In this document: one piece after another, positions 7,968-15,243 of the stretch
How the letters are laid out: every line of letters begins with the position of its first letter
How positions within the stretch are numbered: the stretch's first letter is position 1
Assembly (NCBI RefSeq): GCF_014649015.1
Contig: NZ_BMSF01000009.1
Span: 186,001 to 250,000 of the forward strand
From: Streptomyces narbonensis
GTDB lineage: Bacteria > Actinomycetota > Actinomycetes > Streptomycetales > Streptomycetaceae
Reading direction: 5' to 3'
Length of the DNA: 64,000 bases
Position numbers and translations under genes: made by a program
The notes under the pieces: generated by a model
Told to the model about the DNA's origin: nothing
Database searches by the model: none
Seen by the model: only the letters and a program-made list of their open reading frames with translations

Positions 7968-8305
7968 GACGTTCATCTCCCGGCGCGCCGCAGGGTGTCG
8001 ACGGACGCACGCTCGACGGCGTCCGTCCGATACGCGCCATGTCACGCGACTTGCCGCCGCGGAGGCGTCCGAAACGGCCGTCCACGACATTTACGGAAGG
8101 CCGATGCTCTGTGTCGCGCAATTCTCCCTGCACGTCACCCTGGTCGATCTTGCTACCGGGCGGGACCTCGGCACACCGCCCGTGTCGCACCGGCCTGCTC
8201 CTCGGGGAATGGCGGAGACTTGTACCGGCCGACGACCGTGCGGACCTCGTGAACCGGTCGCCGCCCCCGGCCGGCAGCGGCACATGACGAGAGGCGGCGG
8301 CTTCC
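7968..8305. other. 338-bp intergenic region between divergent genes
   Basis: This stretch separates the DUF6480 gene (leftward) from the cysteine hydrolase gene (rightward). It has a locally lower GC patch around 8080-8160 suited to promoters for both directions. I found no convincing small gene, hairpin or palindromic operator in it. Confidence 0.6.
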
Positions 8306-8860
8306 ATGCCTCGTACGGCGCTCATCGTGATCGACATGCTCAACACCTATGCGCACGAGGACGCCGAGGTTCTGGTGCCGTCCGTCCGTGAGGCGCTGCC
8401 CGGGGTCGCGGCACTACTGCGGAACGCGCATGCCGGCGACTCGCCCGTCGTCTACGTGAACGACAACTTCGGCGAGTGGCGCTCGCACCACGGGGAGATC
8501 CTCAAGGCCGCCCTCGACGGCCGCCACCGCGATCTGGTGGAGCCGGTCGCGCCCGACGAGAGAGCGCTCTTCGTCGTCAAGGCGCGGCACTCGATCTTCT
8601 TCGAGACCCCGCTGGCCTACCTGCTGGGCCAGTTGAAGGCCGAGCGCCTGGTGCTCTGCGGACAGGTGACGGAGCAGTGCGTGCTGTACTCGGCCCTGGA
8701 CGCCCACATCCGGCACTTCGAGGTGGTCGTGGCGAGCGACGCGGTCGCCCACATCGACGCGGAGCTGGCCGGGGCGGCCCTGCGGATGATGCGTACCAAC
8801 ATGGCCGCGACCGTCTGCCGGGCGGACGAGGTCGTCTTCGACGCGAGTCGTCCGGAGTGA
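8306..8860 (+). CDS. Isochorismatase-family cysteine hydrolase
   Basis: A 184-residue protein with the full catalytic triad of the family: Asp10 (LIVIDML), Lys92 (VVKARHS) and Cys125 (GQVTEQCV), the last preceded by the usual V-T cis-peptide. Relatives hydrolyse isochorismate, nicotinamide, N-carbamoylsarcosine or ureidoacrylate; the substrate here cannot be named. A GAGAGG ribosome site precedes the ATG. It stands alone between the DUF6480 gene and the VOC gene. Confidence 0.88.
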   Translation: MPRTALIVIDMLNTYAHEDAEVLVPSVREALPGVAALLRNAHAGDSPVVYVNDNFGEWRSHHGEILKAALDGRHRDLVEPVAPDERALFVVKARHSIFFETPLAYLLGQLKAERLVLCGQVTEQCVLYSALDAHIRHFEVVVASDAVAHIDAELAGAALRMMRTNMAATVCRADEVVFDASRPE

Positions 8861-8977
8861 CGTCGGCCCGCATCCAGCCGCTGCCGGCGCCTGCGCGCCC
8901 GTCCCGCGCCCCGATGTCCTCTCCGGGTTTACGGTGGAAGGTGTCCGGTCCCGCATGAGTGACCGAGGGTGACGGCC

Positions 8978-9769
8978 GTGTCGACGTCGAGCCATGAGAT
9001 CGCGGGCGCTCCGTGCTGGGTCAGTCTGATGACTCGGGACCTGGCCGCCGCGCAGTACTTCTACTCCCGTGTCCTCGGCTGGGAGTTCCGCTCCAGCGGC
9101 CTCGGGGACGGGTTCTCCGTCGCTCTCCACGAGGGCATGCCCGTCGCGGGGATCGGAGCACTGGCCGAGCGTCTCGACCTGCCCGTGGCGTGGACGCCGT
9201 ACTTCGCCGTCGCGGACGCCGATGTCACCGCCGCCAGGATCTGTGAACGTGCGGCGACCATGGCCGTGGGGCCCCTCGCCTTCGGCACGGGCCGGGCCGG
9301 GCTGGCCGCCGATCCCGCCGGGGCGGTCTTCGGGTTCTGGGAGGGGGTCGTCGTCCCGGACTGGTCGGTGGGCCGTGGCAGCGTCCCGGCCTGGCTGGAG
9401 CTGCACACCCGCGACGCCGTCGAGGCCTCGACGTTCTACGGGGAGGTCCTCGGCTGGGCCGGGGAGGGGTCGGGCTCCTGTGTCGCGTCCCACGAGCACG
9501 ACCACGTCGTCCTGCGCCACGGCCACGACACCGTCGCGCTTCTCAGCAGCGGCGGGGCGGTCGACGAGGCGCCGGATCCCCACATCCGCCCGCGCTGGCA
9601 CGTCCACTTCCCGGTACCGGACCTGGAGGAGGCGATCGCCGCCACCGGGGCTCTGGGTGGCCGTACCGCCTCTCCCGTGCACACGTCCACGACGAGCAGG
9701 CGGGTCGTTCTCGCCGACCCCGACGGTGCGCTCTTCACCGTGGTCGCACCCCAGGACGCCAGCCCCTGA
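8978..9769 (+). CDS. Two-domain VOC (glyoxalase/bleomycin-resistance fold) protein
   Basis: A protein of ~263 residues made of two VOC half-barrels. The first contains WVSLMTRDLAAAQYFYSRVLGWEF, the second WLELHTRDAVEASTFYGEVLGW. The repeat arrangement matches hydroxylase-like VOC proteins common in Streptomyces. Metal ligands are not obvious. I preferred GTG 8978 because GAGGG lies 8 bases upstream; GTG 8969 is possible. No partner gene suggests a substrate. Confidence 0.85.
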   Translation: MSTSSHEIAGAPCWVSLMTRDLAAAQYFYSRVLGWEFRSSGLGDGFSVALHEGMPVAGIGALAERLDLPVAWTPYFAVADADVTAARICERAATMAVGPLAFGTGRAGLAADPAGAVFGFWEGVVVPDWSVGRGSVPAWLELHTRDAVEASTFYGEVLGWAGEGSGSCVASHEHDHVVLRHGHDTVALLSSGGAVDEAPDPHIRPRWHVHFPVPDLEEAIAATGALGGRTASPVHTSTTSRRVVLADPDGALFTVVAPQDASP

Positions 9770-9952
9770 CATCCACCGCCGGGCCGGAACCACCGCGGAC
9801 GGCGGCGGTGCGGAGTGCCCCGACATCCGCCGTGGTCGCGGAGGGCATGGCGCCCCGGTGGGCGGGCAGACGCCTCGGACAGTGAAGCGCGAGAAGGGCG
9901 GCGGACCGTGCGTTCCCGCACGCGTCGCCGCCCGGACGGAAAGCAGCCCGCC

Positions 9953-10237
9953 ATGTCCATGGAGCACACGACCGACGGCCACACCCTGCTCGTGAGCCTT
10001 CCGGCCGACCTCGACGTCACCGGCCGCGCCATGGCCGCCCTGCGCCTGCAGACGCTGGTGCTCACCTACCGGCCGCGCCTCGTACGCCTGTCCATGCCGG
10101 CCTGTCGGCCGACGGCGGCCTCGCTCAGTGTTCTGGCCCGCCTGCGCCGGCTCTGCGACGGCCTCGGCATCTTCGTCGCGCTCACGACGGCGCCGCCGGC
10201 CCCGGCATCGGCCGCCGAGGGGACAGCCGTTCGGTAG
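9953..10237 (+). CDS. Small STAS-like protein
   Basis: A 94-residue protein. A VSLPADLDVTGRAMAALRL segment, a central hydrophobic strand (LVRLSMP) and a helix with SLSVLARLRRLCDGLG look like a shortened STAS domain. The DSSG phosphoserine motif is replaced by RPTAAS, so it may not be phosphorylated. The start is the ATG at 9953; longer in-frame extension upstream lacks a ribosome site. It could be a divergent anti-anti-sigma factor, but identification is weak. Confidence 0.5.
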   Translation: MSMEHTTDGHTLLVSLPADLDVTGRAMAALRLQTLVLTYRPRLVRLSMPACRPTAASLSVLARLRRLCDGLGIFVALTTAPPAPASAAEGTAVR

Positions 10238-10625
10238 CCGCGATCCCGGCATCGGTACGAAGGCAATGCCGTTTTCCATTTCCGCGCCGCGGAACAGGGC
10301 CGCACACCGGTAGTCGGTCCGTCACCGAGCGCACCACTGATCAAGGAACGATCAGACCCCCGTTACGGTCGGTAATACGTCCATAATCCTGAGTTCCGGT
10401 CCCTTCGGGTCGCACGCCATCCGCCCTGGCCAGCACGGCGACGGCCACCCGGCCGAACCCTCCGCCTCTGACACTTCAGCATGCGGCCTGCAGCGGAAAT
10501 GCCCCCCGCGTTAACGCAGCCTTTAACAACGTTTTGGCAGGTCAGGCCGACAAAAACAGCGTAAAACGGATAACCCCAAGATGGGGGCTCCCCAACCAGC
10601 ACATCGTGGGCTTAACTTATGTGCC
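10238..10625. other. 388-bp intergenic region upstream of the DUF6643 gene
   Basis: No gene could be supported here. The right half (10500-10620) is unusually AT-rich for this genome, with runs such as CTTTAACAACG and GTAAAACGGATAA, so it probably holds the promoter of the DUF6643 gene. A long 5' leader is possible. No clear palindrome was found. Confidence 0.55.
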
Positions 10626-11129
10626 ATGACCTCCCCCCGCTCCACCTATGGAGGCGGTTACTACACCGCGCCGTCCTTCCCGGACACCCCGATCTACGAC
10701 TCCCTGGTCGCGGAGCGGGGCACGCCTCAGATCGCCCCGATCCGAGTGCCCGCCGCCTACGACACCGGCAGCAGCTTCCCCGTGAGCGGCTCCTATCTGC
10801 CGGCGCTCCCCGCGGCCCTGCCCGCCCTTCCGGCGGCGCCCAGCCCGCAGCCCTCCCCCGCCTACGGCGGCGGTGGGTACGGCTATCCGCAGCCCTCCCC
10901 GCAGATGGCCCCCGCACCCCTCCAGCACGCCCCCACCCCCTACATCCCGCAGCAGCCGGTGGCCCCGCGCGGCTACCAGGGCGGCGGATACCCGCAGCAG
11001 CCCCGCCCGGCGGCCGCGGGGTACGAGGCGATGCGCCCCGCGGCACCGCGGCCCGTACCGGCACCGGCCCCCGCGGCGCCGATGTACAACGACCCGTACA
11101 ACCGCCCCTACCAGGGCGGGGGTTACTGA
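10626..11129 (+). CDS. DUF6643 family protein (Pro/Tyr/Gly-rich)
   Basis: A 167-residue low-complexity protein. The N-terminus STYGGGYYTAPSFPDTPIYDSLVAERG is the recognisable conserved part. The rest is rich in Pro, Gln, Tyr and Gly with repeated GGGYG, PQQP and RGYQGGGY blocks and ends in GGGY. There is no signal peptide or membrane helix. The family is known only from Streptomyces relatives and has no assigned role; composition suggests a disordered, possibly multivalent protein. Confidence 0.8.
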   Translation: MTSPRSTYGGGYYTAPSFPDTPIYDSLVAERGTPQIAPIRVPAAYDTGSSFPVSGSYLPALPAALPALPAAPSPQPSPAYGGGGYGYPQPSPQMAPAPLQHAPTPYIPQQPVAPRGYQGGGYPQQPRPAAAGYEAMRPAAPRPVPAPAPAAPMYNDPYNRPYQGGGY

Positions 11130-11182
11130 GAGGCGCGGAAATACCGGCCGACGAAGGCCGGGGCGGCTGGCAGGATGACGGT

Positions 11183-12007
11183 ATGTCCACTCCTGTACTC
11201 CGCTCCGTCCACGTCCATCCGGTGAAGGCCATGCGCGCCCTGGCACCCACGGAGGCCGCGGTGGAGCCCTGGGGGCTCGCCGGCGACCGCCGCTGGACCG
11301 TCGTCGACGCCAAGGGCAAGGTCGTGACCCAACGCCGTCACCCCCGGATGGCGTTGGCCACGGCGGAGCTCCTGGCGGACGGCGGTGTGGCGCTGTCCGC
11401 GCCCGGGCTTCCGACGCTGGAGGTCGCGGTGCCGCCGCCCACGGTCACCGCCACGGTGGAGATCTTCGACAAGTTCGTGGAGGCGGTCCCGGCCGGCGAC
11501 GGGGCGGCCGCCTGGCTCTCCGCCTTCCTGGAGACGGAAGCCCGGCTCTTCCACATGGACGCGCCCGAGCACCGGCGGCCGGTCGACCCCGCCTACGCGC
11601 TGCCCGGCGAGACCGTGAGCTTCGCGGACGGCTACCCCCTCCTCGCCGCCGCCACGGCCTCGCTCGACGCCCTCAACACCCTGATCGAGGCCGGCGACCA
11701 CGCCCACGAGGGTCCCCTGCCGATGAACCGCTTCCGGCCGAACCTCGTGATCGAGGGGACCGAGCCGTGGGCGGAGGACGGCTGGACCCGGCTCGCGGTC
11801 GGCGAGGTCACCTTCCGTGTCGCCAGGCCCTGCGGGCGCTGTGTCGTCACCACGACGAACCAGTCCACCGCCGAGCGCGGCAAGGAGCCGCTGCGCTCCC
11901 TAGCCCTGCACCGCAAGCGCGACGGCCGCGCGATCTTCGGCCAGAACCTCGTCCCCGAGCACCGTGGCACGGTCCGGGTCGGAGACCCCGTGAAGATCCT
12001 CGACTGA
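11183..12007 (+). CDS. MOSC domain-containing protein
   Basis: A 274-residue protein with an N-terminal MOSC beta-barrel domain (VHPVKAMRALAPTEAAVEPWGLAGDRRW) and a C-terminal MOSC domain. The latter includes RFRPNLVIEG, then the key cysteine region RPCGRCVVTTTNQ and GRAIFGQNLVP. MOSC proteins bind a sulfur- or molybdenum-cofactor-linked group; the cysteine in RPCGRC is the expected mARC-type ligand. It would handle molybdenum-cofactor-dependent reduction, but no partner reductase lies nearby. ATG 11183 has a weak GGCAGG site. Confidence 0.88.
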   Translation: MSTPVLRSVHVHPVKAMRALAPTEAAVEPWGLAGDRRWTVVDAKGKVVTQRRHPRMALATAELLADGGVALSAPGLPTLEVAVPPPTVTATVEIFDKFVEAVPAGDGAAAWLSAFLETEARLFHMDAPEHRRPVDPAYALPGETVSFADGYPLLAAATASLDALNTLIEAGDHAHEGPLPMNRFRPNLVIEGTEPWAEDGWTRLAVGEVTFRVARPCGRCVVTTTNQSTAERGKEPLRSLALHRKRDGRAIFGQNLVPEHRGTVRVGDPVKILD

Positions 12008-12097
12008 CGAGGGGCGGACCGAGGCGCCCGACAGGCGGGGACCTCCTGCCCGGGGCACACTCGTCGGAGCAGTGGCCAACAACGAGGGGGTCCCGAC

Positions 12098-12706
12098 GTG
12101 CGTGCGGCCACCGGAGTCTGGCGCTGGCGGCGCAACCCACTCCGCCGGACCACGGACCTGGTCGAGGCCTGGGTGGCCCTCACGGCGGCCGCGCTCCTCT
12201 GCCTCCTCGTGCCCCTGGTCGGCTGGGCCGCGGGCTCGTCCGCGAGCGGCTCGCTCCAGCGTGCGGTCCGCGCGCAGCAGGAGCAGCGGCTGCCGACGAC
12301 CGCCCGGGTCGTGCGCCTCGCCGACGGGCCGGCGAGCGGCCCCCGGACGACCGAGACCGCCGGGGAGCAGCGGCTGCGCCGGTCCGTCGTGGCGCGCTGG
12401 ACCGCCCCGGACGGCACGCCCCGGACGGGAACGGTGCCCACGGCGCGGCGGCACTCCTCGCCGGGCGACGCATTCCCCCTGTGGACCGACCGCGCAGGAC
12501 GCCCGGTCTCGCCGCCGATGCCGCCCGGCACGGCCCGCGCGCACGCGCTCATCGCCGGCCTGATGGCCGCGCTCCTGGCCGGTCTGCTGGTGGAGACCGT
12601 CAGGCGGCTCGTCGTCCGCCGGCTCGTCCTGCGGCGGTACGAGCGCCTCGACCGCGCGTGGGCGTCGACCGGGCCCGACTGGGGCCGCGCGGACACCGGC
12701 AGCTGA
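12098..12706 (+). CDS. Rv1733c-family membrane protein
   Basis: A 202-residue protein. Helix one (about 22-46) follows a basic WRWRRNPLRRTTDLVEAWV leader that is diagnostic of the Rv1733c family. A ~100-residue extracytoplasmic stretch with VARWTAPDGTPRTG comes next. Helix two is near 150-170, followed by a basic tail. The function is unknown; the mycobacterial member belongs to the dormancy regulon, which need not carry over. GTG start behind GAGGGGG. Confidence 0.82.
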   Translation: MRAATGVWRWRRNPLRRTTDLVEAWVALTAAALLCLLVPLVGWAAGSSASGSLQRAVRAQQEQRLPTTARVVRLADGPASGPRTTETAGEQRLRRSVVARWTAPDGTPRTGTVPTARRHSSPGDAFPLWTDRAGRPVSPPMPPGTARAHALIAGLMAALLAGLLVETVRRLVVRRLVLRRYERLDRAWASTGPDWGRADTGS

Positions 12707-12831
12707 CCCGTGCCCCGCCCCCGGTCTCGTATCGGGGAAGCCCTCATGACCCGTCATCCCCGAGCCGCCGCGCGCGCTACGGTGGGGCATCGGTTCAGCG
12801 GCAAGGCATCAGGCGGGGGCAGGGCACACCC

Positions 12832-15243
12832 ATGGCACAGGGCACGGTCCAGGTGACGCACACCGGCACATCGCGGTGGCGGCGCCGCACGGGTGAGTAC
12901 GCCTCTCTCGCCGCCGCCCTGGAGGCCGCGAGCGACGGGGACGTCCTGACCGTCGCGCCCGGCACGTACCGGGAGAACCTGGTCGTGCGACGGGCCGTCA
13001 CCCTGCGCGGGCCCGAGGGGTCGGTCGGCTCGGTCCGGATCGCGCCGCCGGACGGGGTGGCGCTGACCGTCCGCGCCTCCGTCACCGTCCAGGACCTGCA
13101 CATCGAGGGGCAGGACGTCGCCGCGCCCGCGCTGCTCGTCGAGGACGGCACGCCCGAGCTGCTCGACCTGCGGATCATGACGCGCTCGGCCGCCGGGATC
13201 GAGGTGCGGGGCGCGGCCCGCCCCACGGTCCGACGGTGCACGATCGACAATCCGGCCGGGGTCGGCATCGCCGTGGTCGACGGCGCGGGCGGGGTGTTCG
13301 AGGAGTGCGAGGTGGTCTCCGCGGGGCAGGCCGGTGTCTCGGTCCGCGGCGGGGCGCATCCGCGCCTGGAGCGCTGCCGGGTGCACCACGCCTCCGGGGC
13401 CGGGATCGCGGTCACCGGTGAGGGCAGCGGCCTCGAAGGCCTCGGCTGCGAGGTGTACGAGATCAAGGGCGCCGGTCTGCAGATCGCGGCCCGCGCCACC
13501 GCGCACCTCACCGACTCCTCGGTGCACCGGACGTCGGCGGACGGCATCACCCTCGACACGGACGCCGTCCTCACGCTCTCGGACTGCGACATCCACGACG
13601 TCCCGGAGAACGCGGTCGACCTGCGCTCGCGCTCGGTGCTGACGCTGACGCGGTCGACCGTCCGCCGCTTCGGCCGCAACGGCCTGTCGGTGTGGGACCC
13701 TGGCACGCGCGTGGACGCCAACCAGTGCGAGATCCACGACAGCACGGGCGACTACCCGGCGGTGTGGGTGAGCGACGGCGCGACCGTCGTCCTCGACGCC
13801 TGCCGGGTGCACGACGTGCCGGACGCGCTGTTCGTCCTCGACCGCGGCTCGCGCGTGGACGTCGTCGACAGCGATCTGTCGCAGGTGCGGAACACGGCGG
13901 TGTCGGTGAGCGACGGGGCGACCGCGCAGCTCGACGACTGCCGGATCCGGGAGGCGTCCACCGGTGCCTGGTTCCGGGACCACGGCAGCGGCGGCACCCT
14001 CGCGGGGTGCACGATCGACGCCGTGCAGACCGGGGTCATCGTCACCAAGGGCGCCGACCCCACGATCGACCGGTGCACGGTCACCTCGCCCGCCGAGGCC
14101 GGGTTCTACGTGTCGGCCGAGGGCCGCGGCTCCTTCCACGGCTGCCGGGTCACGGGCAGCGGCGGATACGGCTTCCACGTCACGGACGGCTGCCGGACGA
14201 GCCTGCGCAAGTGCCGTACCGAGCGTTGCGCGCGCGGCGGGTACGAGTTCCCCGAGGAGGGCGCGGTCGCCGAGGACTGCACCAGCGACGAGAGCGCGGT
14301 CCGCTCCTCCGTGCCCGACGGCGGCACGGTCCTGACGGCCACGCAGTCGGCGGGGCTCCTCGGGGCGGTCCCCCCTCCCCGTACGCAGCCCGTCGCCGCC
14401 TCGCCGACGGCCCCGGCGCCCGTCCCGGAGGCCCGCTCCTCGCAGGACGTCCTCGGTGAACTGGACGCCCTGGTGGGGCTGGAGAGCGTCAAGCACGAGG
14501 TGCGGACGCTCACGAACATGATCGAGGTGGGCCGACGGCGTCAGGAGGCGGGCCTGAAGGCGGCCTCGGTCCGCCGCCATCTGGTCTTCACCGGCAACCC
14601 CGGCACCGGCAAGACGACCGTGGCCCGGCTCTACGGTGAGATCCTCGCCTCCCTCGGTGTCCTGGAGCGGGGCCACCTGGTGGAGGTCTCCCGGGTGGAC
14701 CTGGTGGGCGAGCACATCGGCTCGACCGCGATCCGCACCCAGGAGGCCTTCGACCGGGCGCGCGGCGGGGTGCTGTTCGTCGACGAGGCCTACGCGCTGT
14801 CGCCGGAGGACTCCGGCCGGGACTTCGGCCGGGAGGCGATCGACACGCTGGTGAAGCTGATGGAGGATCACCGGGACGCGGTGGTCGTCATCGTCGCCGG
14901 GTACACGGCGGAGATGGAGCGCTTCCTCACGGTCAATCCCGGTGTGGCGTCCCGCTTCTCACGGACCATCAGCTTCGGCGACTACGAGCCGGAGGAGCTC
15001 CTGCGGATCGTGGGCCAGCAGGCCGACGAGCACGAGTACCGGCTCGTGCCGGGCACGGACGAGGCGCTCCTCACGTACTTCACGAAGCTGCCGAAGGGGC
15101 CGGCCTTCGGCAACGGCCGGACGGCGAGGCAGACCTTCGAGTCGATGGTGGAGCGCCACGCGGGCCGGGTCGCCGCGCTCGCCGAGCCGAGCACGGACGA
15201 CCTGACCCTGCTCTATCCGGAGGACCTCCCCGAACTCCCCTGA
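12832..15243 (+). CDS. Beta-helix repeat / CbxX-CfqX (EccA-type) AAA+ ATPase fusion
   Basis: An 803-residue protein. Residues ~1-510 are right-handed parallel beta-helix (NosD/pectate-lyase-like) repeats with recurrent phrases such as VTLRGPEG, LEGLGCEVYEIKGAG and VTSPAEAGFYVSAEGRGSF. A short Pro/Ala linker (~515-540) leads into a single AAA+ module: Walker A GNPGTGKTT (588-596), Walker B VLFVDEAY (647-654), and the arginine-containing VASRFSRTISF sensor region. The ATPase half resembles EccA of type VII secretion and rubisco-activase-like CbxX. No ESX genes are present. The beta-helix may recognise a substrate that the ATPase remodels. There is no signal peptide, so it is cytoplasmic. It overlaps the convergent hydrolase gene by 31 bp. 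Confidence 0.85.
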   Translation: MAQGTVQVTHTGTSRWRRRTGEYASLAAALEAASDGDVLTVAPGTYRENLVVRRAVTLRGPEGSVGSVRIAPPDGVALTVRASVTVQDLHIEGQDVAAPALLVEDGTPELLDLRIMTRSAAGIEVRGAARPTVRRCTIDNPAGVGIAVVDGAGGVFEECEVVSAGQAGVSVRGGAHPRLERCRVHHASGAGIAVTGEGSGLEGLGCEVYEIKGAGLQIAARATAHLTDSSVHRTSADGITLDTDAVLTLSDCDIHDVPENAVDLRSRSVLTLTRSTVRRFGRNGLSVWDPGTRVDANQCEIHDSTGDYPAVWVSDGATVVLDACRVHDVPDALFVLDRGSRVDVVDSDLSQVRNTAVSVSDGATAQLDDCRIREASTGAWFRDHGSGGTLAGCTIDAVQTGVIVTKGADPTIDRCTVTSPAEAGFYVSAEGRGSFHGCRVTGSGGYGFHVTDGCRTSLRKCRTERCARGGYEFPEEGAVAEDCTSDESAVRSSVPDGGTVLTATQSAGLLGAVPPPRTQPVAASPTAPAPVPEARSSQDVLGELDALVGLESVKHEVRTLTNMIEVGRRRQEAGLKAASVRRHLVFTGNPGTGKTTVARLYGEILASLGVLERGHLVEVSRVDLVGEHIGSTAIRTQEAFDRARGGVLFVDEAYALSPEDSGRDFGREAIDTLVKLMEDHRDAVVVIVAGYTAEMERFLTVNPGVASRFSRTISFGDYEPEELLRIVGQQADEHEYRLVPGTDEALLTYFTKLPKGPAFGNGRTARQTFESMVERHAGRVAALAEPSTDDLTLLYPEDLPELP

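Noticed and set aside
10363..10602. A 79-codon leftward open frame in the AT-richer gap before DUF6643
   Set aside because: No ribosome site and no recognisable domain; the GC frame pattern is not coding-like, and the region is better explained as promoter and leader.
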